From positions 1 to 64,000 of the forward strand of contig SVRZ01000001.1 of NCBI GenBank assembly GCA_015064555.1: a stretch of DNA of 64,000 nucleotides. Direction: 5' to 3'. Below are positions 1 to 9,347 of this stretch, piece by piece. A program made the translations under genes and the position numbers. The notes under the pieces are model-generated. The model worked only from the letters and a program-made list of their open reading frames with translations. It ran no database searches and was not told where the DNA came from. Position 1 is the stretch's first letter; every line of letters starts with the position of its first letter. The DNA comes from Oscillospiraceae bacterium (lineage in GTDB: Bacteria; Bacillota; Clostridia; Oscillospirales; CAG-272).

Positions 1-103
1 GAACAACAGGAGAGAACAAACAAAAATATTCAGTTGTAAAAGTCCAAAAATCCCTTATAAATCAAGGGTTTTCGGGGATAAGCCTTCCAATAACGAGTAC
101 AAA

Positions 104-142
104 TTTCAAGACCGCCTCGTTGTGACCGCTTCGATATTCCTG
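104..142 (-). pseudogene. Partial tRNA-Ser (UGA) 5' half, interrupted in the anticodon loop
   Basis: Reverse complement reads GGAATATCGAAGCGGTCACAACGAGGCGGTCTTGAAA, resembling the acceptor/D-arm/anticodon 5' half of bacterial tRNA-Ser; the 3' half (ACCGC..., variable arm, TTCGAATCC) is missing and replaced by unrelated sequence. Confidence 0.5.
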
Positions 143-180
143 CTTATATATGGTGTGGTTTACTACACCATTATAAGCAG
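140..180. repeat. Long inverted repeat (hairpin)
   Basis: CTGCTTATA..TGGTGT-loop-ACACCA..TATAAGCAG, near-perfect arms. Confidence 0.7.
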
Positions 181-583
181 TCCTATTTTGAAGTGGCTCG
201 TGAAACTCGTTTCACGAATCCGCTTCGCATACCCCACGAAGGCGCGTCAAGCTCGCTTGTAAGCGGCAAGTGCGAGTATCCTCGTCAGAGATAATCCTGC
301 GATGTAGTAAATCATCTTACCGGTTATTTAATTTTAAATTGTGATTTTGAAAAGTGTCAGATATCGGTATCCTTGCAATTTCAATCGGATATACCCGATT
401 CTTTTCTCACGCTCATATATGATATCATATTTTTTTGCGAATGTCAACAGTATTTTTTGCCGTGGAGCGGTTTTTTGAAATTTTTCCGAAAGTTTTTCGG
501 ATTGGTTGAAAATTCAACGGTATTTAGCCGGAAAATGTGTATAATAAATTGTGTGATATATGAAGAAACAAGAGGACAAAAAT

Positions 584-1615
584 ATGAAAGTTGCTTTTTT
601 TGATGCGAAGGAATATGACAGACCTTCATTTGAAAAATACAGCCGCGGAAGCGGCATTTCGATAAAATACTTCGAGACTAAGCTCAATGCCGATACCGCC
701 GAGCTGGCGGCAGGGTTTGACGCCGTTTGCGCTTTCGTTAACGACGTGATAGATGCCGCTGTTATAGACAAGCTCACAGAGCTTGGTATCGGGACGGTGG
801 CACTCAGATGCGCAGGCTTCAACAACGTTGATATGAAGCACGCCTATGGCAGGGTTCACGTTCTGCGTGTGCCGGCGTACTCGCCGTATGCGGTGGCAGA
901 GCACGCAATGGCGCTGCTCCTGACCTCGATCCGCAGGATACACAAGGCGTATATCAGGTCGCGAGATTTTAATTTCAGTCTTGTCGGGCTGACGGGCTTC
1001 GATCTGCACGGCAAGACGGTAGGCGTTATCGGTACGGGAAAGATCGGACGCGTTTTCATAGATATATGCCGCGGCTTCGGCATGCGCGTGCTGGCATACG
1101 ATAAGTACCCATCGGATGAGGTAAAAAACAAGGGCACAGAATACGTTTCGCTTGACACGCTCCTGAGGGAAAGCGATATAATTTCTCTTCACTGCCCTCT
1201 TACCGAGGAAAACAGGCATATGATAGACGCCGAGGCTCTTGCCATGTGCAAGAAAGGCGTTGTGCTCATCAATACCTCGCGCGGTGCTCTTGTGGATGCC
1301 GAGGCTCTGCTCGCCGCTATAAAGGCAAGGCAGGTGGGCGCCGCCTGCCTGGACGTCTACGAGGAGGAGTCCGATCTCTTCTTTGAGGATAACTCCGGAC
1401 ACATTCTCGAGGACGATACCCTCGCAAGGCTTATCTCGATGCCCAACATCATAGTTACCTCTCACCAGGCATTCCTCACAGAGGATGCGCTGGAGAATAT
1501 CGCGGAAACAACTATCAACAACCTCCTCCTGCTCTCGGAGAGCGGCAAATGCCCTAACGAGGTCTGTTTCAAACACGGAGAGGCAAGAGATTGCAAAGAC
1601 GGAAAATGCTTCTGA
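584..1615 (+). CDS. D-lactate dehydrogenase / D-isomer-specific 2-hydroxyacid dehydrogenase
   Basis: MKVAFFDAKEYD..., LRCAGFNNVD, GKTVGVIGTGKIGR Rossmann motif, LINTSRGALVD, LDVYEEE; the ORF opens at 560 but the internal ATG at 584 matches the family start. Confidence 0.93.
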   Translation: MKVAFFDAKEYDRPSFEKYSRGSGISIKYFETKLNADTAELAAGFDAVCAFVNDVIDAAVIDKLTELGIGTVALRCAGFNNVDMKHAYGRVHVLRVPAYSPYAVAEHAMALLLTSIRRIHKAYIRSRDFNFSLVGLTGFDLHGKTVGVIGTGKIGRVFIDICRGFGMRVLAYDKYPSDEVKNKGTEYVSLDTLLRESDIISLHCPLTEENRHMIDAEALAMCKKGVVLINTSRGALVDAEALLAAIKARQVGAACLDVYEEESDLFFEDNSGHILEDDTLARLISMPNIIVTSHQAFLTEDALENIAETTINNLLLLSESGKCPNEVCFKHGEARDCKDGKCF

Positions 1616-1680
1616 TGATGTCAAAAATAGAATTTTAGCTCTGTAATGAGAATATAACTTTACATTTTGATATAAAAAAT

Positions 1681-1737
1681 CGGCATCCGTTGCGGCGAGT
1701 ATCACACTCACCGCAACGGATGCCGTATTGTTTTTTG
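1681..1737. terminator. Bidirectional rho-independent terminator between convergent ldh and the minus-strand operon
   Basis: CGGCATCCGTTGCGG...CCGCAACGGATGCCG hairpin with T-rich tracts on both strands. Confidence 0.85.
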
Positions 1738-1918
1738 TTATTCAAGCAGCGGATATTCAGCCTCGGATGCACTGCTCTTAACGTTCAGATTATGCCCTTT
1801 CTGTATTTAGCATACAGGCTCGCAGCATTTAAGCATACGTCATCGGATAAGGCGCAGCGGACAGAGCGCTTCAGCTAACGCCCAAAAAGAGGCACCGCGG
1901 GATACGCGCTCTGCGACC

Positions 1919-2944
1919 TCAGGGCTCCGAGGGCTCAGACTGCTCGATCTTCTCCCACGCAGCATAAAGCTCGAGGTCGGAAAGAACGGGAGTGAGGTCG
2001 GTGAAGGCACTCATGGTCGCTGTATTTACCGCAGACTTTGTGTACCAGCCGACGAATTTATATCCGTCACGGGTGGCGGTAGGGATATCCGCACCGCACG
2101 CGGAAAAGTAATTACCGTTTGGAACGGTGAACACCGCCTGGCTTACGCTGAGGGCGGCGGAGTTATCTCCGGGGGCATTCTTGTAGAAGGTGACTGTATG
2201 AGTCATTGAGCCTGGAGTAAGGTCTACGACGGTCTCCCATGCTCCGAATGATTTTTTGTAGATTATCAGGTTGGTGGTGTCGAAACAGAAATCTCCGTCA
2301 TTTCCCTCGGATGCCGCAGGCTTTTCGACCGCGGTGAACCATGTGGGCGGATTCGCAAAAACGAATTCCTCACTCTCGGTGCCGTCCGTGTATATAAGCT
2401 TGATGTAATAGTAGCCGTTTGCATTGTAGCCGGAATCGACCGTTTCAACGCCTCTTCCATCCGCACCGTCGACTCCGTCCTCACCGGGCTTTCCCTCGGG
2501 GATGAGGAAGCGGTGCACGCTCTCGTTATCCATCACGAACACTATATACTTATCGCCGGTCTCGGGATCCTCCTCCTCGCTGACTCTTGCAACGGCAGAT
2601 CCGTCGGGAATGGAAAAGGATATAGGCTCCTCCCCCGGATCGGTGAAGGTTATAACTATGTCGGTCTGCTTCTTTTCGTCATCGTGGCTGTAGGTGACAT
2701 CGTCTATTCCGTTACCGCGCTCACCTGCGTCGCCCTGCTCTCCCTTCGGGATGACGAATACGGTGGGATCTATCATATCGTCACTGTAGCTTATGACGAT
2801 CAAGGTGCTTCCGTCCTCCTGGGGCTTTGCCGTTACCGAGCTTATAACAAGCTCCTCCTCGGCAAAGAAGCTGCCGCATCCGCTCAGCATAAGCACCGAT
2901 AAGAGCATTGCCGCAAGGCATACTGCCGATATTATTTTTTTCAT
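1919..2944 (-). CDS. Secreted lipoprotein with collagen-like Gly segments and a C-terminal InlB/Listeria-Bacteroides-type repeat
   Basis: Lipobox LSGCG; GEQGDAGERGNG, GKPGEDGVDGADGRG; GYKFVGWYTKS...LELYAAWEK. Confidence 0.75.
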   Translation of the reverse strand: MKKIISAVCLAAMLLSVLMLSGCGSFFAEEELVISSVTAKPQEDGSTLIVISYSDDMIDPTVFVIPKGEQGDAGERGNGIDDVTYSHDDEKKQTDIVITFTDPGEEPISFSIPDGSAVARVSEEEDPETGDKYIVFVMDNESVHRFLIPEGKPGEDGVDGADGRGVETVDSGYNANGYYYIKLIYTDGTESEEFVFANPPTWFTAVEKPAASEGNDGDFCFDTTNLIIYKKSFGAWETVVDLTPGSMTHTVTFYKNAPGDNSAALSVSQAVFTVPNGNYFSACGADIPTATRDGYKFVGWYTKSAVNTATMSAFTDLTPVLSDLELYAAWEKIEQSEPSEP

Positions 2945-5400
2945 TTTTCGTACTCCTTTGCATTTGCTATGAGATCCTGCACGTTCGGGGATTCTCCGAA
3001 GAGATATCCGTTCTTCACAAGATTGAATCTGAACGGCTCAAAGCCGGTCACGGCAATAACCGTCTTAAGCACGGGACCCTTGATATCCGATATGATATCG
3101 TCCTTCTCGGGTTCCGGCATATTGAGATATGAGTCGAGCAAACCGACACTGAGCGTGCCTCCGATATTGCTCTCTTCATCATCGAGATCAAATTTCACTA
3201 CCGAAAGGTTCGCGCCGCCGCCATAATACGCAACCGTCGCGTTGATGTAGGAATTGCCGCTCTCGGGATCGCGATATACCGTGCCCTGCGAGCCTGCGCG
3301 TGACATAAGCATCGAACGAAGCGGGAATATCGTATCGACCGTTATATCAATGCCACCGGTGGTGCCGATGACCTGATTTGCTATCATTGAGAAGTTTTCC
3401 TCTATAAGACCGCCGAGATCGAATCCCTCGGAGGACTTGTAATCGTAAAAGCGGGTGCTTCCCTTCACCTCAACGGTGACGGGGTATGCAATACCCGAGA
3501 CGCCCTTGGCAACATACGGAACGAGCGCCTTGCCCTGGCTGTCCTTCGCCATCAGCATACCGCCGAGTGTCTCTCCGAACATCGACGCCGAGCCCTCCTC
3601 GAGGAACGGACTGTTGAAAAGACTCTCCATACATATCGAAGAAATGCCGCTACGATAGAAATAAGTGTCCTCTACGGTCGCGGAGCCGTCATAGGCGAGT
3701 GTTTTACCGCCCGTGGAATTAAGCGCGTCCTGCATAGCTTCAAGCGCGCGACGCATGCTTGCCCTTTCGGCATCGTTCTTGCAATATTCGAGAAGGAACC
3801 GATTGAGAAGCGCATCCGCATCACCGTCGGGCTTTATGAACTCGCCGATCAGCATATCCTTCTGCGTGCCGTCCAGCATCTCGAAGGTGGCAACCGCATC
3901 CTTATCCATCGGCAGGTATTTATTCGAGCCGGTGAGGAACAGGAAATTACGCGCATTTGACAAAAGGCAATTCTTTACAGTGAGATCCTTCGAGGAGAAG
4001 CTCCTTATCACGTTCTTTCCGTTTGATATCCTCGAATTGATGACGGTGATACCGTCGCCGTAAACCTCAAGCACGGTGCCTACGGTATCCATATTCGCCA
4101 TTCTGTCGCCGAAATCGCAGTTCTTGATATTTACGTCATTGACCGTGATGCCGTCACCGTCAACGTACATACCGATATTATCCTGACCGTAAAGAGAGAT
4201 CAGGGGCAGATTGTTCGGATCTCCGAGGCAGTAGAGCTTGAGCGGACCGCGGAAAAGATTATCTGCGGTGAGCTCGGGAATACGGACTCCGTTCTGAGTC
4301 GAATAGGAGTATGGGTAGGTGAGATTATGGAGATTGATCGTATAGCCGTTTCCGTAGAAGTCCTTCTGCACATGCAGACCGACATACAGGCTATCGCTCA
4401 CAGGCGAATATCCGCGGTTATTCTTCGCAAACTCGTTCCACTGCTCTATGAACTCGGTGTTATAGGTCGTTCTGAAGCTGTAGACGTCGTCCGGGAAGGA
4501 GAACCTGCCCGTCTTTGTGTCATAGTAGCCGAAGCACTCGACGTTATTTGCCTTGCGGAGAAGCTTTCCGTCCGTCACCATCGGCTTTCCGTCCGAGCCC
4601 AGAACATAGGAATTCTCAAGCGACTCAAAATGGCGCCTGAGGACTACTATCTCGCCCTCTGCGCTTCTGTTGGTGCAGTTGAGAAGATCGTCATAGTTAT
4701 AGACGTTCACCCCGTCCTCAACTATATTGAAGCTATATGTCACGGGGGCGGCAACGCCGTCCTTAGCCCTGACCGTTATATATGCATCTCCGGGAGCAAG
4801 TATATACGCCTTGCCCGTGGATATGTCATAGCTCACGTTATCGCTCGTTTCGGCATATAGCGAGCCGTATATTCCGGCAGGCAGAGCGCGAAGCGTCATA
4901 TCTATGACAGCCGCCTCACCCCTTTTATGATCGTACTGACCGTAATAGACGGTAGAGTCTATATTACTCTGAGAGCTGCCTTCGGTGGGATACATAAGTA
5001 TCGCGGCATCCTTGTATATAACTGCGGTGAGTGAGCGGTAAACGTTACCCTTGGCGTTGCTGCAGGTGACGGTGACCTCTCCGGCTCTCAGTGCGCGCAG
5101 GTAGTATGAGCCCGATTTTTCAACGACCTCGGCATACGGCTCATCGGTGCCGTCCTTGTTTTTGACGCTCCATACGAGCGCACTGCCTCCGGAGACCTCA
5201 TAATGCCGCTGGTTAACGCCTACAGCCCTCAGCGAATACAGGTTCTCCGATATCTCAAACGCCTCCATATCGTTGTAATCCCAATCGATAAAGGATATAT
5301 CAACGTCCACCATATTGTAGGTGGTGTTGATGGTAACGATGCAGAATACCGATATCAGAAACGGAAAGAGAAGGAGGATGATCAGATTTTTCTTTTTCAT
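2941..5400 (-). CDS. Large membrane-anchored extracytoplasmic protein, probable parallel beta-helix
   Basis: MKKKNLIILLLFPFLISVFCIV N-terminal TM; repeated short beta-rich motifs (VNDVNIKNCDFGD, ITVINSRISN, LTVKNCLLSNARN). Start assigned at 5400, overlapping the stop of the upstream gene (TGATG). Confidence 0.65.
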   Translation of the reverse strand: MKKKNLIILLLFPFLISVFCIVTINTTYNMVDVDISFIDWDYNDMEAFEISENLYSLRAVGVNQRHYEVSGGSALVWSVKNKDGTDEPYAEVVEKSGSYYLRALRAGEVTVTCSNAKGNVYRSLTAVIYKDAAILMYPTEGSSQSNIDSTVYYGQYDHKRGEAAVIDMTLRALPAGIYGSLYAETSDNVSYDISTGKAYILAPGDAYITVRAKDGVAAPVTYSFNIVEDGVNVYNYDDLLNCTNRSAEGEIVVLRRHFESLENSYVLGSDGKPMVTDGKLLRKANNVECFGYYDTKTGRFSFPDDVYSFRTTYNTEFIEQWNEFAKNNRGYSPVSDSLYVGLHVQKDFYGNGYTINLHNLTYPYSYSTQNGVRIPELTADNLFRGPLKLYCLGDPNNLPLISLYGQDNIGMYVDGDGITVNDVNIKNCDFGDRMANMDTVGTVLEVYGDGITVINSRISNGKNVIRSFSSKDLTVKNCLLSNARNFLFLTGSNKYLPMDKDAVATFEMLDGTQKDMLIGEFIKPDGDADALLNRFLLEYCKNDAERASMRRALEAMQDALNSTGGKTLAYDGSATVEDTYFYRSGISSICMESLFNSPFLEEGSASMFGETLGGMLMAKDSQGKALVPYVAKGVSGIAYPVTVEVKGSTRFYDYKSSEGFDLGGLIEENFSMIANQVIGTTGGIDITVDTIFPLRSMLMSRAGSQGTVYRDPESGNSYINATVAYYGGGANLSVVKFDLDDEESNIGGTLSVGLLDSYLNMPEPEKDDIISDIKGPVLKTVIAVTGFEPFRFNLVKNGYLFGESPNVQDLIANAKEYEK

Positions 5401-6992
5401 CAGTATTGAGTCTCCAGATCCATAAACCATGCATCCATATTGCGCCACACGTTAATAAATACGGGGATACCTATGCCGATGAATATCAGAGCGCCAAACA
5501 GGCATATAAGCCAGATGGGCACACCGACAAAGCTCAGGACGAGCCCCAGTGCTACGAACATGATGGGCAAAAGGTATGCGAACAGCGACGACATAAAGGT
5601 CGAGCGCGGCTTTGCGTGCCTTATGTGGAGCTCCTCACGCATTGCTATCAGGTCGAATACGAACAGGAGCACTGTCGAGAGAAGGAAGGCAAACAGGCAT
5701 ACCAGAGGGGATGCGGCTCTTCCGATAAGTATTACCAGAATAGATATTACAAGCGCCGTCTCCGACATAATGAACGGGATAAGCACCTTTATTATCAGCT
5801 GCCGCTTCGGGCTTATGGGAATTGTTTTAAGGTTTTTTATGGTAGACGCCTCCATCGAGATATAACGGTTGGCACCCGAGCTTATAATGAGTGTTACCAT
5901 CATAACGAGGAAAACGCTTATCATCGACGTGAAATCCGGGAACAGGCTGACGTAATACATAAACGTTCCCGAGGTGAAGATGGTGCTCATGGCGACCACT
6001 ATGAGATAAAGCAGGAAGGGCTCGACCGCAAGAAGGCCCGAGAACGAGAATATGAAATCGGGATTCTTGGTTATAAGAGCAAGCTCCTTCAGGGCAAGGG
6101 CTATATTGACCTTGCGACCTCTGAATTTAAATATCCTCTCGCGCTGCTTCCTCTGAGGTGCAACGTGACGGATATAGCCGTACATAAATACGGTAACTGC
6201 GGTGCCCAGAATGAAAATTCCGAGCGATATGCAAACATAAGGCGTCATTTTCAAGCGTGAGCCCTTTATGAAGAAATCAACCAGGAAGTTGATGGGCACA
6301 AGCCTTGACGTTATTTTCGAGATCTTGGTTATCGATTCGTCGGTAAATATGAGGTTCAGATCGTTATTCGCGACCATATCCACAAATGCCGACAGAACTA
6401 TCGAATAGATGGTAGCTCCGGCAAATAGCAGGACTACCGCCACGGCAAACTCCAGCGCAACGTGCTTTTTCAGGTACTCTATAAGAAGCCATACGGGATA
6501 AACGAGAAGAAGTGCAACACCCACCTCAAAGAGGAAGGACGCGACAGGGTAAAAGATAGCCATATAGAAGAACCAGGCAGTCTTTCTGAATATTATTCCG
6601 TATGCGGTGAATATCGGAAAGGTGAAAAGAAAAGCAGTCGCATAGTGGTTCAGGAAAAGGAATATCAGCTTTGACGATATCATCATACCGTCGCTGACCG
6701 GATGATTGGCAAGCTGATCGATATCCTTCTTGTTGAAGAAGAGCTTCATCGCCTTCAAAACACCGTTTGCCATCATCAGCACCGAGATTACCGCCAGAAA
6801 CAGGCAGGTGAAGGTCTCGGGAGCGCCGCTGTAGCTTTTGATCTTCGTGAGGATAGCAGAGAACAGGAATACCTCTATAGCGATTATCAGCGCGGTCATT
6901 ATCACGCTGAAAATACCGTCCAGAAAACGGCGCGCCTTGCTTTTTCCCGTGGAAAACAAAAGCTTGAAATCCTTAATAAGCAGGGTAAGCAT
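5400..6992 (-). CDS. ABC transporter permease (ABC-2-like exporter)
   Basis: MLTLLIKDFKLLF start and many hydrophobic segments; directly follows an ABC ATPase with TGATG stop/start overlap. Confidence 0.8.
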   Translation of the reverse strand: MLTLLIKDFKLLFSTGKSKARRFLDGIFSVIMTALIIAIEVFLFSAILTKIKSYSGAPETFTCLFLAVISVLMMANGVLKAMKLFFNKKDIDQLANHPVSDGMMISSKLIFLFLNHYATAFLFTFPIFTAYGIIFRKTAWFFYMAIFYPVASFLFEVGVALLLVYPVWLLIEYLKKHVALEFAVAVVLLFAGATIYSIVLSAFVDMVANNDLNLIFTDESITKISKITSRLVPINFLVDFFIKGSRLKMTPYVCISLGIFILGTAVTVFMYGYIRHVAPQRKQRERIFKFRGRKVNIALALKELALITKNPDFIFSFSGLLAVEPFLLYLIVVAMSTIFTSGTFMYYVSLFPDFTSMISVFLVMMVTLIISSGANRYISMEASTIKNLKTIPISPKRQLIIKVLIPFIMSETALVISILVILIGRAASPLVCLFAFLLSTVLLFVFDLIAMREELHIRHAKPRSTFMSSLFAYLLPIMFVALGLVLSFVGVPIWLICLFGALIFIGIGIPVFINVWRNMDAWFMDLETQY

Positions 6993-8089
6993 CAGGTACT
7001 GCTCCTATAGATGTCCATAAAGATTTTTGAAAGCTGTATACGTCTGTTGGGATCGCGGTTAAGGTCGTACAGCGCGGCAACCTTACCGTCGTTTATTATT
7101 GCAACTCTGTCGCAAAGCCTTGCAACAAGGTCTATATTGTGCGAGGTGACGAAAACCGTCTTTCCGTGATTTGCATACTCACGCATCATAAGCTTGAGCT
7201 CCTCTACCGCCATGATATCAAGTCCGACGGTGGGCTCGTCGAGTATCCAGACCTTTGGATTATGGAGCAGGCTTGCGACAAGGCATAGCTTCTGCTTCAT
7301 ACCGTGTGAATAGTCGCTCGCGGGGTTGGCAAGCTCGCGCTCGTCGAGCTTAAGACGCGAGCAGAGATATTTGTAATTGCTGACGAAATCGCCCTCGGAC
7401 AGCTGATATATATTGGCTATGAACTCAAGATAGTCGTAGCCCGACATTACCTCATAGCAGGAGGGCTCACTGGCTACGTAGCCAAACGAGCGCTTTGCAT
7501 CGAGGCTCTGCTCCTTGACGTCGAAGCCGGCAAGACTTATACTTCCGGCATCGTATCTCTTGGAGCCTATAACACAGTCTATCGTGGTCGATTTACCTAT
7601 ACCGTTTTTACCTATGAAGCCGAAAAGCTCGCCCTCGTAAACGTCGAGATCGAGTCCCTTCAGGACCTTCTTCTCTCCGTATGCCTTATGGAGTCCTCTT
7701 ATCGATATCATAGGGGTGCGGCCGTCGGGATTTTTGACAACAGGAGCGGAGGGCTTTTCCTCTTCGGCAGTGTCGGCGGTCTGCGGCTTCCCGGCTTCGG
7801 CGCGCTCTGCTTTAGCCTTTTCGGCTTCGGCAGCCTTTGCCTCGGCGGCGAGCCTTTTCTTCTCTGCCTTCTCTGCCCTTTTCTTTTCGGTCTCTGCAGC
7901 CTTTGCCTCGGCGGCAAGCCTTTTCTTCTCTGCCTTTTCGGCATTTGCTGCTGCCTTAACCTTATCGGCCTCTGCCTTTTTTTCCTTAGCCTCGGCCTTT
8001 TTCTTTTCGGCTTCCGCCTTCTTTGATTCGGTATCGGCAGCCGCCGCGCTCTTCTGCGCGGCGCCGCCGTTTTCATTGATCATTAACAC
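6992..8089 (-). CDS. ABC transporter ATP-binding protein with a Lys/Ala/Glu-rich N-terminal extension
   Basis: Walker A GKNGIGKS, signature YSHGMKQKL, Walker B VWILDEPTVGLD; about 125 aa AEKKRLAAEAKAAE-type extension. Confidence 0.9.
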   Translation of the reverse strand: MLMINENGGAAQKSAAAADTESKKAEAEKKKAEAKEKKAEADKVKAAANAEKAEKKRLAAEAKAAETEKKRAEKAEKKRLAAEAKAAEAEKAKAERAEAGKPQTADTAEEEKPSAPVVKNPDGRTPMISIRGLHKAYGEKKVLKGLDLDVYEGELFGFIGKNGIGKSTTIDCVIGSKRYDAGSISLAGFDVKEQSLDAKRSFGYVASEPSCYEVMSGYDYLEFIANIYQLSEGDFVSNYKYLCSRLKLDERELANPASDYSHGMKQKLCLVASLLHNPKVWILDEPTVGLDIMAVEELKLMMREYANHGKTVFVTSHNIDLVARLCDRVAIINDGKVAALYDLNRDPNRRIQLSKIFMDIYRSST

Positions 8090-8098
8090 CTTAAAATC

Positions 8099-9346
8099 CT
8101 ACTTTCTGATTTTTCGGAACCAAACGTCATCGCCCTTGGAGTCAAGGAATACGTACTGAGAGCCACATTCGTTACAGGTGTAGATGCCCTTGCTCTCCGA
8201 TATCGCGCGAGCGCGGCAGACAGGGCAATATATGCTGTAGATCCTGTGCTCGAGCTTTGCAAGACGAAGCTTGCTCTCAAGCCAGCTTCTGACAAGATTC
8301 TTCTCCGAGGCGCATACGCGGACAGAGGCGGCATCGAGCGCGGTCAGTCCCCACAGCGACATAGACTCCTCCGAGTCATAGCTGCCGAGGATCTGCTCCC
8401 GGTTCTCCTCAACGTCATCAATACTGAATCTGAGAAGATGCTTCGCAGCAGATGCTCCCTTCGGCATAACCGTCATCGAAATAGCACCGTTTGCCACTAT
8501 TTCAAGCTCAATCGAGAAGTGCGCGCCCGAAAGCCTCAGCACGTCGTCACTCATATCGGTGCCGGCAGAGAGCTCGAAGCCCCTTTTCTTCACCGCCTTG
8601 AGTATAAGAAGCACGTAGTAGAGCATCAGGTCCGCCTTTATCGCCTCAACGTCCTCATAGCAGACGAAGCGGCGGTAGAAGCGGTAGCAATGGCAGTACA
8701 ATCTGTCCTTGGTGAGTATATTCGTCGGCTTTATTCTGCCCGAAATGGGCTTCTCGCGGCTGATGGTCTTATAGAAATACGTCCCCTTTATGAAGCGTAT
8801 CTTTCTTTTCAGCCTGTCAACCGTTATGATAAGATCGCCAACCTCGTTCTTCGGCAGACTTGCGCTTCGCGAATCGTAAGTCGGTAGCTTTGATACGTAG
8901 AAAGTGCTGTATTTGGTAAGCTCGCGGTCGACCATATCGATAAGCAGGCATACGAATTTATTTTCGTATATGCACATCTCGTCGATATGCTGATTATAAT
9001 GAACCTCCTCGGGTATCATCTCCATGCCGTGACGGTGCCAGAGCTTACTGTCGATAAGCACCTGGCGAAACTCGTCATTTCCGAGCGAGCCGACCTTTTC
9101 AACTCTGAGAACGACCTCCTCGGTCTTGTTGGAGATGTGAGGATGGTAGATTATAGATATTATAACGTTCAGCAGAGAGGTGACTGCGTGCAGAAACTCA
9201 ACGTCATGCTCCAACGAGGCATTCTGAAGCGAGATAAGCTCCATTTTTTCGATATCCGAGAAAAGAGCGGATACCGAGCGGCGTTTATTCAGCTTCAGCG
9301 ACTTGTGTATAAGGTCGTTGAGCTCTGCGGTTTCTATAAATCTCAT
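8099..9346 (-). CDS. Unknown protein with C-terminal zinc ribbon; possible DUF2357/McrC-like partner of the adjacent McrB-like ATPase
   Basis: CPVC...CNEC zinc ribbon at C-terminus; starts 1 nt after the stop of the McrB-like gene; family assignment rests mostly on context. Confidence 0.45.
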   Translation of the reverse strand: MRFIETAELNDLIHKSLKLNKRRSVSALFSDIEKMELISLQNASLEHDVEFLHAVTSLLNVIISIIYHPHISNKTEEVVLRVEKVGSLGNDEFRQVLIDSKLWHRHGMEMIPEEVHYNQHIDEMCIYENKFVCLLIDMVDRELTKYSTFYVSKLPTYDSRSASLPKNEVGDLIITVDRLKRKIRFIKGTYFYKTISREKPISGRIKPTNILTKDRLYCHCYRFYRRFVCYEDVEAIKADLMLYYVLLILKAVKKRGFELSAGTDMSDDVLRLSGAHFSIELEIVANGAISMTVMPKGASAAKHLLRFSIDDVEENREQILGSYDSEESMSLWGLTALDAASVRVCASEKNLVRSWLESKLRLAKLEHRIYSIYCPVCRARAISESKGIYTCNECGSQYVFLDSKGDDVWFRKIRK

Positions 9347-9347
9347 A

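Noticed and set aside
626-1711. Long minus-strand ORF opposite ldh
   Set aside because: Antisense shadow of a clear dehydrogenase; composition (R/H/C-rich) is not protein-like and no RBS or family motif is seen.
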